Assembly: GCF_004000925.1 (NCBI RefSeq)
Contig: NZ_BIME01000011.1
Coordinates: 124,001-188,000, forward strand
Direction of reading: 5' to 3'
DNA length: 64,000 nucleotides
From: Paenibacillus illinoisensis NBRC 15959
GTDB lineage: Bacteria > Bacillota > Bacilli > Paenibacillales > Paenibacillaceae
Made by a program: the position numbers and the translations under genes. Below the pieces are notes generated by a model that had not been told where the DNA came from, did no database searches, and saw nothing but the letters and a program-made list of their open reading frames with translations. Of this stretch, positions 21,275 through 29,886 are shown piece after piece. Each line of letters opens with the position of its first letter. The stretch's first letter is position 1.

Positions 21275-23284
21275 TTACATGGCAGCGGCTTCTTCTCCCA
21301 GCGGCAGCGTGTAATACTGCGCCTGCTGGTCTTCATGCTGCTGGTATACAACGACCAGCAGCGTCCGGCCTTTCGCGGCAAGCGGGCTGGCGCCAGCTAG
21401 CACACGCTCAAGCCGGAACGGAAGCACGTCCAGGACGGCGTGCTTCTGCAATTCCTTTTCGCCGAGACGAAGGTCGGCGAAAGCTCGGGCACCCATGACC
21501 GTCTGTGCGGTCATGGCCGAGGTCATCGGCAGCGCACGCGAAGCGCTGCCGTCCCCACCGTCCGCCGCTCCATCCGCGGCGGACTGAGCGGCTTCGCTGC
21601 CGATCACACCCGCCGCATCTGCGGCAGAGTCTTCCCCGGCAGCAGCCGAACTTCCCGCAGCGACACCTGCACCTGTGCCGCTGCTTTCCAGCCATGCCGT
21701 GCCAGCGGCACCGGCAACGCGCGGCAGGCGAACGTCTTCGGGACGTTCAGCCAGCGTTTTCATATACATCGCCCACTGATCCTTCTCCAGCGCATCGTCC
21801 CACCAGATTTTGCGTGGTTTGTACTTGTGGCCGAGGAAATAATCCAGCTTCATCAGGCCGAGCACGATATCCATGTGCGGTGTGTTCCGCGACTCCAGGA
21901 AGCTGTGCAGACGGGTGAACAGATCTTCGAGCTGGTGACCTATCTTCTGCCAGCCCTGACCCTCCCAGTAATCCCCGAACGCCTGGAAGAAATCAAATGG
22001 CGAGTCAAATTCCTGCTCCATCAGATACTTCAGCGTATGGTCCATCCGGTGTGCGTTCCAGTATTTCTCCAGTACATCCTCGAGCCGCTTCAAACGCACG
22101 ATGTCGCTGAATGGCAGCACGTCACTGCCCAAAATCTCATACGGCGCATGATCCATATACGTGTAATTGTACTTTTCCGCATCCAAACGCAGACCCGTAC
22201 CACGAAGCATTTTAAGGAACCCAAGCTGAAGCTCTTCCGGCCCCAGTGCAAATACATCGTTAAACGTCTTACGGAACGTATTGTAATCTTCCTCCGGCAG
22301 TCCTGCGATGAGATCCAAGTGCTGGTCGATTTTCCCGCTGGCTTTTACCTTGTTCACCGTACGGCTCAGCTTGGCAAAGTTCTGGCGGCGTTTCACCAGT
22401 TCATTCGTCGGATCATTCGTGGACTGCACTCCAATTTCGAACCGGAACGTGCCCGGTGGCGCATTCTCTGCCAGATAATCAAGTACCTCAGGACGCATGA
22501 TATCAGCTGTAATTTCAAACTGGAACACCGTCCCCTGATGATTCTCGATCAGGAATTTGAACATCTCCATCGCATAATCCCGCTTAATGTTGAATGTTCG
22601 GTCCACGAACTTGATCAGCTTCGCACCCTTCTCAATCAGATACAGAATGTCCGACTTCGTCCGCTCAATATCGTAATACCGCACGCCGACCTCAATACTC
22701 GACAGACAGAACTGACAGCTGAACGGACAGCCCCGGCTGGTCTCAAAATAAACAACCCGTTTCCCGAGATCCGGGATATCCTCTTCAAAACGGTGCGGTG
22801 ACGGCAGATCGTTCAGATCCGCCTTCGGCCGTCCTGGCATGAGAATGACCTCTTCCCCTTTGCGATACGCGAGTCCATACACAAAGTGGAACTTCTTGCT
22901 TCCCTCCAGCTCCGTCAGGAGCTGATGCAGCGTCTCTTCCCCTTCACCCATGACGATGAAATCAACATTGGGAATCCGGTTCATCCAATATTCCGTGTCG
23001 TAGGACACTTCCGGACCGCCCAGCAAAATTTTCACGTCAGGCATAACCTTTTTCAGGTTATCAATGACCTTGATTGTCTCTTCAATGTTCCAGATGTAAC
23101 ACGAGAATCCAATCACGTCCGCGCCGCGCTGGTACAGGTCAGACACAATATTCATGACTGGATCCTTGATCGTATACTCCGCCAGCTCAATATCAAAATC
23201 CTTCTCACTGTACGCCTTCAGACACCGCAAAGCCAGCGAGGTATGGATGTACTTTGCATTTAATGTAGAGAGAATAACCTTCAT
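21275..23284 (-). CDS. B12-binding radical SAM protein (DUF4080)
   Basis: The 669-residue protein has an N-terminal cobalamin-binding-like domain (about 1-140; GEGEE near residue 114), a radical SAM domain with CPFSCQFC at about 185-192 that holds the 4Fe-4S cluster, and a DUF4080 C-terminal region. Reaction and substrate are unknown. Between about residues 520 and 590 there is a low-complexity Ala/Gly/Ser/Asp-rich segment that separates the conserved core from a final about 80-residue domain. The segment is GC-rich and looks like an expansion. The protein is probably a chromosomal gene unrelated to the phosphonate cluster, although B12 radical SAM enzymes do methylate phosphonates. Confidence 0.88.
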   Translation of the reverse strand: MKVILSTLNAKYIHTSLALRCLKAYSEKDFDIELAEYTIKDPVMNIVSDLYQRGADVIGFSCYIWNIEETIKVIDNLKKVMPDVKILLGGPEVSYDTEYWMNRIPNVDFIVMGEGEETLHQLLTELEGSKKFHFVYGLAYRKGEEVILMPGRPKADLNDLPSPHRFEEDIPDLGKRVVYFETSRGCPFSCQFCLSSIEVGVRYYDIERTKSDILYLIEKGAKLIKFVDRTFNIKRDYAMEMFKFLIENHQGTVFQFEITADIMRPEVLDYLAENAPPGTFRFEIGVQSTNDPTNELVKRRQNFAKLSRTVNKVKASGKIDQHLDLIAGLPEEDYNTFRKTFNDVFALGPEELQLGFLKMLRGTGLRLDAEKYNYTYMDHAPYEILGSDVLPFSDIVRLKRLEDVLEKYWNAHRMDHTLKYLMEQEFDSPFDFFQAFGDYWEGQGWQKIGHQLEDLFTRLHSFLESRNTPHMDIVLGLMKLDYFLGHKYKPRKIWWDDALEKDQWAMYMKTLAERPEDVRLPRVAGAAGTAWLESSGTGAGVAAGSSAAAGEDSAADAAGVIGSEAAQSAADGAADGGDGSASRALPMTSAMTAQTVMGARAFADLRLGEKELQKHAVLDVLPFRLERVLAGASPLAAKGRTLLVVVYQQHEDQQAQYYTLPLGEEAAAM

Positions 23285-23792
23285 GGTTCACAACCTTTGC
23301 CTGGACACCCAGACCATATTTTTTTGGTAAAAGTAAAACGCCACAGCCATCCAGCCCCGGATGCTGTTCATGTAAACCTATATCGACACCCAGAATTGGA
23401 TGCTGTTCGTGTTAAATCTCTATAAATAGCCATTCTACGTATCATGGACATATTCCAATTTTGTCTTTCAAAGGGTGGACACCCTTTTCAAAAAGATGTC
23501 TACTCCCCGGGTCCCTCCAATCTACTACATATAGACCCATAGACACTCATCGAAACCATATCCTGTGTAAGCCAACCATCGCTTTCTTCAAAAGCAATGT
23601 CCACCTTATGAAAGACAATCTATCTCATTTCGTCCACCATATAGAGACACTCGAAAAACTTCAACCCCATATAGCCTCGCCAATAACTGGATTCAAGTTC
23701 TGTTCACGATCCACAATCCATGATTCGCAATCAAAAATCAACATCCATCATTTCATAAGCACCGTTCTGGAATTGAAACCTTGCCCTTTTAC
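23285..23792. other. intergenic region downstream of recQ
   Basis: I see no gene in these 508 bases. The stretch holds an imperfect direct repeat (GGATGCTGTTC at 23359 and again at 23398) and a short palindrome, AAAGGGT with loop GGAC and ACCCTTT, near 23470-23487. It lies between recQ (stop at 23793) and the radical SAM gene, both on the minus strand, so it carries the recQ 3' end and the radical SAM promoter. Confidence 0.5.
23359..23412. repeat. short imperfect direct repeat
   Basis: GGATGCTGTTCATGT at 23359-23373 recurs as GGATGCTGTTCGTGT at 23398-23412, with one mismatch. The two copies are spaced 39 bases start to start, about 90-130 bases upstream of the radical SAM gene. A paired activator or repressor site is possible. 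Confidence 0.55.
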
Positions 23793-25673
23793 TTACTCAT
23801 ACTCGTAAAAAGCATCATCATCCGTATCCAGTTCTTCGCCCGTTTGCTTCTGGAAGAACTCGAGGAATGGCAGACCGTACTTGCGGTACTTGACCTCACC
23901 GACCCCTTTAATCATCAGCATGTCACGTTCCGTCTGCGGACATACCACACTCATCTCGCGAAGCGTTGCATCATTGAAAATAATATACGATGGCACATGC
24001 TCTTTCGCTGCCAGATCGCGCCGGATCAGGCGCAGCTGCTCGAATACCGTCTCGTTGACCGCCGATGGCATCGCATCGCGTCCGCGACGTCCGCCATAAT
24101 TCGTACCCGAAGCCGTAGCCGCTGTCTTGCGCACCACACGCTGCATCACTTCACGCTGACCTTTCAGCACTTCCACGGCCAGTGGCTGTAAACGCACGAC
24201 CGGATACTGTCCCTCGGACAGCATCAGATATCCTTCCGATACCATGACGTTGATAATTTCGGCAATTTCACGTTCCGTGCGGTTACCCATCACGCCATAG
24301 GTCGGCAAGGAATCGAAGCCGTACTCCAGTACTTTCTTGGCACGCGAGCCTTTGAGCACCGACGCCACCAGAGATACACCGTATCGTTCGCGCATGCGGT
24401 GAATACAGCTGAAGATTTTCTGTGCATCAATTGTCATATCCACCAGCTCGCGGTCGTCCGTACAGGAACTGCAGATGCCGCACGGCTTGTCCTCATGGAT
24501 CTCACCGAAATAATCCAGCTGCGCACTGCGCAAACAACGTGTCGTGTAACAATAGTCCACCATCTGCTGCAGCTTCCGGTAATCGTTCTGTTTGCGGTCG
24601 CCCTCCATCGGGTTCTGCTCGATCAGAAACTTCTGGGTAATAATGTCCTGCGCTCCGAACAGCAGAATACATTGACTCGGCTCTCCGTCCCGTCCCGCAC
24701 GTCCGGCTTCCTGTACATATGCCTCCATGTTCTTCGGCATGCTGTAATGCAGCACGTAACGCACGTTGGACTTATCAATTCCCATCCCGAATGCATTTGT
24801 CGCGACCATTACCCGGATATCATCGTACAAAAACTGCTCCTGGCTCTGGGCCCGTTCATCGTCCGTCATCCCTGCATGGTAGCGCCCTGCCGGCAAGCCT
24901 GCCTGGAGCAAACGCTGATGCAGATCGTCCACGTCCTTACGGGTCGCGGCGTAAACAATCCCCGGCTCGCTGGCATGCTCGCGCGCGTAGTTCAACACAA
25001 AATCCTTCTTGCTCTCGCCGCGCAGTACGCTAAACGCCAGATTATCCCGCCCAAGTCCGGTCACATATGTCTGCGGGTCCTGCAAACACAGCAGCCGCAG
25101 AATATCGCCCATGACCTCGGGCGTTGCCGTCGCCGTGAAAGCCGCAACCACCGGCCGCTCCGGCAAACTGTCCACAAACGGCGCTACCGCCAGGTAGCTT
25201 GTCCGAAAATCATGGCCCCACTGTGATACACAGTGGGCCTCATCCACAGCCACGCAGGAGATGGGCAGCTGCCCCATCTCGTCGCGGAACCAGTCCAGCT
25301 CCAGTCGCTCCGGCGCGACATAGAGCAGCTTGAGCTCACCACGCTGCGCCGCGCGGATGCGATCATTCACTTCTTTGCCGCTTAACGTACTATTAATATA
25401 AGCGGCAGCAATACCGGCGGTCGTCAGCGCATCGACCTGGTCCTTCATCAATGAAATGAGCGGGGAAACGACCAGCGTCAGCCCAGGGTATAACAGAGCG
25501 GGAATCTGATAACAGATCGACTTCCCTCCCCCGGTAGGCATTATGCCCAGCGTATCTTCGTATTCAAGCAGGCTGGAAACGATCTTTTTTTGACCCTCGC
25601 GAAAGTCGGGATAGCCATAATATTTTTGCAGGAGACCCTGCGCTTCTTCTAAAGTTGGTGCTTGCACACTCAT
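23793..25673 (-). CDS. recQ: ATP-dependent DNA helicase RecQ
   Basis: This 626-residue superfamily 2 helicase unwinds DNA 3'-5' during recombination and repair. Visible are Walker A (MPTGGGKS, about 44-51), Walker B with VDEAHCVSQWGHDFR, SFTATAT-like motif III (AFTATATP), motif VI (QEAGRAGRDG), the RecQ-Ct zinc-binding cysteines (CRDxxx-like CLRSAQLDYFGE...CGICSSC) and an HRDC domain near residues 520-600. Length is typical. It ends with an acidic tail. The gene stands alone between two long intergenic regions. Confidence 0.96.
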   Translation of the reverse strand: MSVQAPTLEEAQGLLQKYYGYPDFREGQKKIVSSLLEYEDTLGIMPTGGGKSICYQIPALLYPGLTLVVSPLISLMKDQVDALTTAGIAAAYINSTLSGKEVNDRIRAAQRGELKLLYVAPERLELDWFRDEMGQLPISCVAVDEAHCVSQWGHDFRTSYLAVAPFVDSLPERPVVAAFTATATPEVMGDILRLLCLQDPQTYVTGLGRDNLAFSVLRGESKKDFVLNYAREHASEPGIVYAATRKDVDDLHQRLLQAGLPAGRYHAGMTDDERAQSQEQFLYDDIRVMVATNAFGMGIDKSNVRYVLHYSMPKNMEAYVQEAGRAGRDGEPSQCILLFGAQDIITQKFLIEQNPMEGDRKQNDYRKLQQMVDYCYTTRCLRSAQLDYFGEIHEDKPCGICSSCTDDRELVDMTIDAQKIFSCIHRMRERYGVSLVASVLKGSRAKKVLEYGFDSLPTYGVMGNRTEREIAEIINVMVSEGYLMLSEGQYPVVRLQPLAVEVLKGQREVMQRVVRKTAATASGTNYGGRRGRDAMPSAVNETVFEQLRLIRRDLAAKEHVPSYIIFNDATLREMSVVCPQTERDMLMIKGVGEVKYRKYGLPFLEFFQKQTGEELDTDDDAFYEYE

Positions 25674-26012
25674 GTAAAGACTCCTTACTTGTCACTGGTG
25701 TTCATCCACCAGCTTGGTCCCATCCGATTCTGACATCCGAACACGGCACCATTGCCGCATCCTTGACAACAAAATGGCGTTCTCATGACTTGTCCGTCAA
25801 GCAAAACGCCGCTCTCTTTAGTTTAACGGGCCAGCCCCGAATGAGCAACCGCGTTTTACTGTAAAACGTTTGAAGTTGCATCGCCAAAATAAAAACAACC
25901 GTTTATCCTGTTTGGACAAACGATTGCTTTTTCGTTATGAACGAACCACACTCATATAAAGGAGGTATAATCAATCGTACCGATCAGCTCGTGTGCTCAT
26001 TGTAATCCAATG
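25674..26012. other. intergenic region between Rpn-type gene and recQ
   Basis: No gene is seen. It contains the terminator of the Rpn-type gene (25897-25925) and the upstream region of recQ. An imperfect inverted arrangement around TGGCGTT and AACGCC (about 25773-25812) could form a structured leader. Confidence 0.45.
25897..25925 (-). terminator. intrinsic terminator of the Rpn-type nuclease gene
   Basis: AACCGTTTATCC (25897-25908) and GGACAAACGATT (25914-25925) pair over 12 positions with one mismatch around a 5-base loop. On the minus strand a T-rich tract (GTTTTTATTTTGG) follows directly. Confidence 0.75.
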
Positions 26013-26855
26013 CTAATCTTTCAGCGACTCAATTTCAGACTCCGACAGGCCACTGGCTTTCGCGATAACAGAAACTTCAATTCCTAACGAGAGCATATTT
26101 TTTGCAATCTCAATCGCCTTTCTTTTTTCACCTTCCACTAGTCCCTTTTCAGTAGCCCACTCAATCATTGAGGCTTCGTCATGCAAATACTTTTGCCGCT
26201 CTTCATACAAACGACGCGCCTCTCGATCCTGACTTAAAAACTCCAGCGTATCCATCGCTTTCTTCAGCGTAGGTTCATTCATTTGCAGCACCTCCCAATT
26301 GGATTTGTCAGCACCTTTCAGGAACAAGAGCCAGTTGATCAGCCCACCTTCCATCGGGACGGATTGATCGTCCAGTTTGGACAGTTCCATAAAATGCACT
26401 TCAAGATCATCACTCAGCTCAAGTCCGGTATGGTCATCTCTAAGGTGAAACACATTATGATAGCGCTCGTTCGCAATAAACGAGTAATTTAGAATATTGA
26501 TGGTGACGCACTTCTTAAGTTCCTTATAGGTTTGACCCTCCTGCAGCTGGCTTGAGTAACGCTTGCTCCAGTAGTATAGTGTACGCTTTTCAATATCGTA
26601 TTTATTAAATAACTGCATTTCAATATTAATTAACTTTCCTTCCGCTGTTTTCGCCCAGATATCAAATATAGACTGTTTGTCTAGTGGAGCATCTTTATCG
26701 GTATACGGATTGAGAAGTACTATCTCCGTCAGCGGCTGTTCACCCGACTCTGCAAACGTACGGTTCAAGAACACCAGCAGGACATCTTTATTTTCTTCAC
26801 TGCCAAAAATACGTTTGAAAACAAAATCGTTCCGAGGATCGAGCAAATCAGACAT
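26013..26855 (-). CDS. Rpn family PD-(D/E)XK nuclease/transposase-like protein
   Basis: The 280-residue protein starts with DPRNDFVFKRIFGSEENKDVL, the usual opening of the Rpn/PDDEXK_2 family. FDIWAKTAEGKLINIEMQL (about 64-82) supplies the Asp and the Glu-x-Gln of the nuclease core, and a YWSKRYSSQL helix follows. The C-terminus is helical with a repeated low-complexity pattern (EKGLVEGEKRKAIEIAKNML) typical of these proteins. Members act as recombination-promoting nucleases, though many copies are cargo of unknown role. The catalytic residues appear intact. It is a solitary gene with its own terminator. Confidence 0.85.
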   Translation of the reverse strand: MSDLLDPRNDFVFKRIFGSEENKDVLLVFLNRTFAESGEQPLTEIVLLNPYTDKDAPLDKQSIFDIWAKTAEGKLINIEMQLFNKYDIEKRTLYYWSKRYSSQLQEGQTYKELKKCVTINILNYSFIANERYHNVFHLRDDHTGLELSDDLEVHFMELSKLDDQSVPMEGGLINWLLFLKGADKSNWEVLQMNEPTLKKAMDTLEFLSQDREARRLYEERQKYLHDEASMIEWATEKGLVEGEKRKAIEIAKNMLSLGIEVSVIAKASGLSESEIESLKD

Positions 26856-27070
26856 CTGACCATCAACTCCGTTTCTTCCTATTATACCATGCCCTATAAG
26901 ACTATTTGCAGGATTTGCACAAATACAATATGCACTGCATATTAGGATATTTTTAACTTCATTGTAATCATTAAAACAATCCCTGTGATATCATTTTTTA
27001 ATGCAGCTTTAACTGATTCATGAATAAAACCACCTACATATCCATTTTCATTTGACTCCAAAGGAGGCAA

Positions 27071-27601
27071 ATGAAAATGGAACGACACCATCAGGCTAAT
27101 TCGAGTTCATCCACAACCAAGTCCGGCAAGCTCTGGATACGCAGACATCCCATCCTCACGACATTCACCTTATTGGTCTTCACACCCTTATTCATGCTCG
27201 TCGCCTATTTCAACCTCCGTCCTTACTTCTCGACATTTGACCGTTCCGAACAGGGAGAACTAAGCTATTCTATACCTTCACGGAATGGAGAATATACGGC
27301 TGAGATTTACGGTGTACCTTACGGCGGTGCAGCCGGTGGAGTAACCATCTGGGTGGATGTGAGGAAAACGAATGATTCGGATGACTCCCGTGTGAAAACC
27401 ATCTATCGTGCCGCGCATCACGGGAATAACCATCTGGAATGGGAGAGTGAAAATACACTTCGGATCGAAAACTGGAGTGAATACTCGGATGAGACCATGA
27501 CGCTCAACATCGACGACGAAATCTATGATGGCCGAGGCTGGGCCTGCAAAAGCCTGCGCATGAAGGACCAGTATGTTCGGTGTTTATCCCCTGAAAAATA
27601 A
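27071..27601 (+). CDS. membrane-anchored DUF5412-like protein
   Basis: The 176-residue protein has a cytosolic basic N-terminus, one membrane segment (about 29-48) and an extracytoplasmic domain with SYSIPSRNGEYTAEIY and PYGGAAGGVTIWVDV, a pattern I associate with DUF5412. A C-terminal Cys pair may be exposed. Function is unknown. It is monocistronic: AAAGGAGG precedes the start, and a clear terminator follows at 27613-27654. Confidence 0.7.
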   Translation: MKMERHHQANSSSSTTKSGKLWIRRHPILTTFTLLVFTPLFMLVAYFNLRPYFSTFDRSEQGELSYSIPSRNGEYTAEIYGVPYGGAAGGVTIWVDVRKTNDSDDSRVKTIYRAAHHGNNHLEWESENTLRIENWSEYSDETMTLNIDDEIYDGRGWACKSLRMKDQYVRCLSPEK

Positions 27602-27612
27602 ATCCAACACAA

Positions 27613-27654
27613 AAGCAGCTCTGCTCGCCAAATTTCTAGGCAAGAGAGCTGCTT
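27613..27654 (+). terminator. intrinsic terminator of the DUF5412-like gene
   Basis: AAGCAGCTCT (27613-27622) and AGAGCTGCTT (27645-27654) form a perfect 10-bp stem with an inner GCC/GGC pair and a short T-rich 3' end. It lies 11 bases past the stop codon. Confidence 0.8.
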
Positions 27655-27835
27655 ATTTCACTTCTATTAACCTATCCTTGCCTTCACGACTGTCTAGCTT
27701 CATTATCCATACAGATTTTAACCACAAGACTGTTCATCGTTAAGCGCACAACGCATTGCAACGCTGCCTCTACACTAACTCGTTATACTTCCTACTAAAG
27801 AACTCTACTCCAAACTACTGAAATGTCTGTTCCTT

Positions 27836-28966
27836 CTACTTCCGGGACTGCCCTTCGTCCTGCTCTTCCCGATTACGAATCTCTTTGCGTAAAATGACTT
27901 CCAGCTTCTGACGATTATCCAGCAGGCCAGGATCGCTCGGCAGATACTCCCGGGCTTTCGTGTTATGCATAAGTGCCTGCTCCCAATTGCCCAGATGGGC
28001 ATAACAGAGGGATAAACGTGCATGCGGCAGCCAGGTACGGCAGGCTGCCGGTACCGGGCGCAGACCCGTGTCGCGGCTGCTCACATCTACAGCCTGCATA
28101 TACCAGTAGATGGCTGAGACCAGCTCCTGCCGTTCATGAAAGCAGGCCGCGATTGCACAGCAGAAATCCGCATGCGGCAGATCGTACTGGAACGACTGCA
28201 GCAGTGCACCCAGCTTGCGTCCCGGCTGACCCAGCCGCTCATAGCACTCTGCGAGCCGCGCACAGGCAATGAGCCGATCCTCGCGATAGCCGCTGGGCTG
28301 CTCCAGCAGCTTCGCGTACCCCCGAGCCGCCGCCGCATAACGCTGGCGGTCATAACATTCGCCTGCATAGTAGAACAGCAGGCGACCCTGGGCTGCGCCC
28401 TCTTCGGCGATCCATTTGCGCAGAATGCGCACGTTACGCGCCGAATGATGGCCCGCTTCGCGGCGGTGTGTGACGGCAATGTCTGCCGTAATGACCCCAC
28501 TCGCCGGGAAGCTGAGCTGCTCGTGCAGCCGGCCATGCCAGCGGCACCCGGCATCCCGCTTGACCAGGCGAAGCCTGCGGTCCGTCACGAGCGGACTCCC
28601 CTCCGGCCCCTCGGCCAGCGTATAGTTCAAGATCACAGCTACCGTCTCCCCCTCGGACGGCAGCTGCTGCTTCAGCTTCTCCAGCTTCGCCCGTTCCGCT
28701 GGCAGCAGCACATCATCCGCATCCAGCCACAGGATATATTCCTGCGTGGCCTGGTCGAAGGAGTAGTTTCGCGCCGTGGCAAAATCATCCGCCCACTCAT
28801 ACTTGAAGATCCGGTCGGTATACTGCGCAGCGATATCCATCGTACGGTCGGATGAACCGGTATCCACAATGACGATCTCGTCCGTGATTCCGGCTACCGA
28901 ATCCAGACAGCGCGCAAGCGTGCGTTCCTCGTTCTTCACAATCATGCACAGACTGATGGTGATCAC
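27836..28966 (-). CDS. family 2 glycosyltransferase with TPR-like tail
   Basis: A GT-A domain opens the protein: ISLCMIVKNEERTL, IVIVDTGSSDRT, and the metal-binding WLDADDV near residue 90. The second half (about 200-376) is helical with TPR-like periodicity. It transfers a sugar to a surface glycan or protein in the cytosol. I put the start at GTG 28966 (376 residues), where AGGAAGGGG lies 9 bases upstream; the frame opens 16 codons earlier without a ribosome binding site. It is the last gene of a minus-strand glycan cluster that begins at 33078. Confidence 0.87.
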   Translation of the reverse strand: MITISLCMIVKNEERTLARCLDSVAGITDEIVIVDTGSSDRTMDIAAQYTDRIFKYEWADDFATARNYSFDQATQEYILWLDADDVLLPAERAKLEKLKQQLPSEGETVAVILNYTLAEGPEGSPLVTDRRLRLVKRDAGCRWHGRLHEQLSFPASGVITADIAVTHRREAGHHSARNVRILRKWIAEEGAAQGRLLFYYAGECYDRQRYAAAARGYAKLLEQPSGYREDRLIACARLAECYERLGQPGRKLGALLQSFQYDLPHADFCCAIAACFHERQELVSAIYWYMQAVDVSSRDTGLRPVPAACRTWLPHARLSLCYAHLGNWEQALMHNTKAREYLPSDPGLLDNRQKLEVILRKEIRNREEQDEGQSRK

Positions 28967-29139
28967 GTTCCCGTGCCCCTTCCTGTCGTACGCGTATTTC
29001 GTTCTAAACGCCATGCTATTTTTCCTTACTCAGTGCATATGACCCTATCTCCACCCGACTCCCTGTACAACCTACGACCTGCAATCTATTACTATCCTTC
29101 CTTGCTTGCTTGCCTGCCATGCACATCTTCCTTTACCCG

Positions 29140-29886
29140 TTACCCTTCCGCATTATCCTGACGACGAAGCCGCTTCACCTGCTCAACCGCTTGATCCAGC
29201 GCCTTCTTGCGGAGTTTCATCAGGCGAAGATGGTTCTGCTCCACCTCGGCAAAGTGCACATGATCCAGCTGCATCCACTCCGTTACTTGTTTCAGGGTTG
29301 GCGACATATGCAGCTGCGTTTTCCGCCGCTTGCGGGCCACGCAACATAAATATTTATGATGAACCTCCAGTTTCAAGACTTCAAAATACGGCATCAGGCA
29401 CATCGCCAGGTTACCTGCATAGAACGTCTGCTTGTGGTCATAGAACGGATGATAACCATACGGCACAGTTACAATCAGCGTCCCTTCCTCCTGCAGCAGC
29501 CGGTGAACCTGAAGCAACAATGTCTCCGGATGGGCAAAATGCTCCAGCACTTCTCCGAGCAGCACGGTATCGAAGGTGGTCTTTACTTTCCACTGCGTAA
29601 TGTCCAGCATGCGAAAATCCACATTGTTCCGAACAGGTTTGGACTCTTTGGCGAGCTCTGCCTGCGCATACCGGATACTCTCTTCTTCCAGATCGACCCC
29701 TGTTACACGAAACCCCTCACGCGCCAGTAAAATAGAGGTAATCCCCTGACTGCATCCAACGTCCAGAATTCGTTTACCGGTTGCTTCCCGGCACATCCAG
29801 TGGATACGGGTCCGGGTAGCTTCATGGGAATCTTCCGAGTTGATCTCGCCATAATATCGTTCACTTACCCGATCATGATTCGCCAT
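29140..29886 (-). CDS. SAM-dependent methyltransferase
   Basis: The class I methyltransferase fold is clear: motif I ILDVGCSQGITS (about residues 39-50), an acidic strand end VTGVDLEEES, and LLGEVLEHFAHPE as post-motif region. The protein is about 248 residues from the ATG at 29886, which has GGGGG 5-9 bases upstream and overlaps the dehydrogenase stop by 14 bases. The longer frame adds 39 codons inside the preceding gene and is not credible. Position suggests methylation of a sugar or of a glycan chain end. The basic C-terminus (about 210-248) is unusual and may bind a polyanionic partner. Confidence 0.85.
   Translation of the reverse strand: MANHDRVSERYYGEINSEDSHEATRTRIHWMCREATGKRILDVGCSQGITSILLAREGFRVTGVDLEEESIRYAQAELAKESKPVRNNVDFRMLDITQWKVKTTFDTVLLGEVLEHFAHPETLLLQVHRLLQEEGTLIVTVPYGYHPFYDHKQTFYAGNLAMCLMPYFEVLKLEVHHKYLCCVARKRRKTQLHMSPTLKQVTEWMQLDHVHFAEVEQNHLRLMKLRKKALDQAVEQVKRLRRQDNAEG

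Noticed and set aside
21440..22801. 453-codon plus-strand frame
   Set aside because: It is antisense to the radical SAM gene, whose CxxxCxxC motif and domain order are unmistakable; the long frame results from high GC content.
24399..25226. 275-codon plus-strand frame
   Set aside because: It is the complement of recQ, which has all helicase motifs.
28136..28855. 239-codon plus-strand frame
   Set aside because: It is the shadow of the glycosyltransferase gene in GC-rich DNA.
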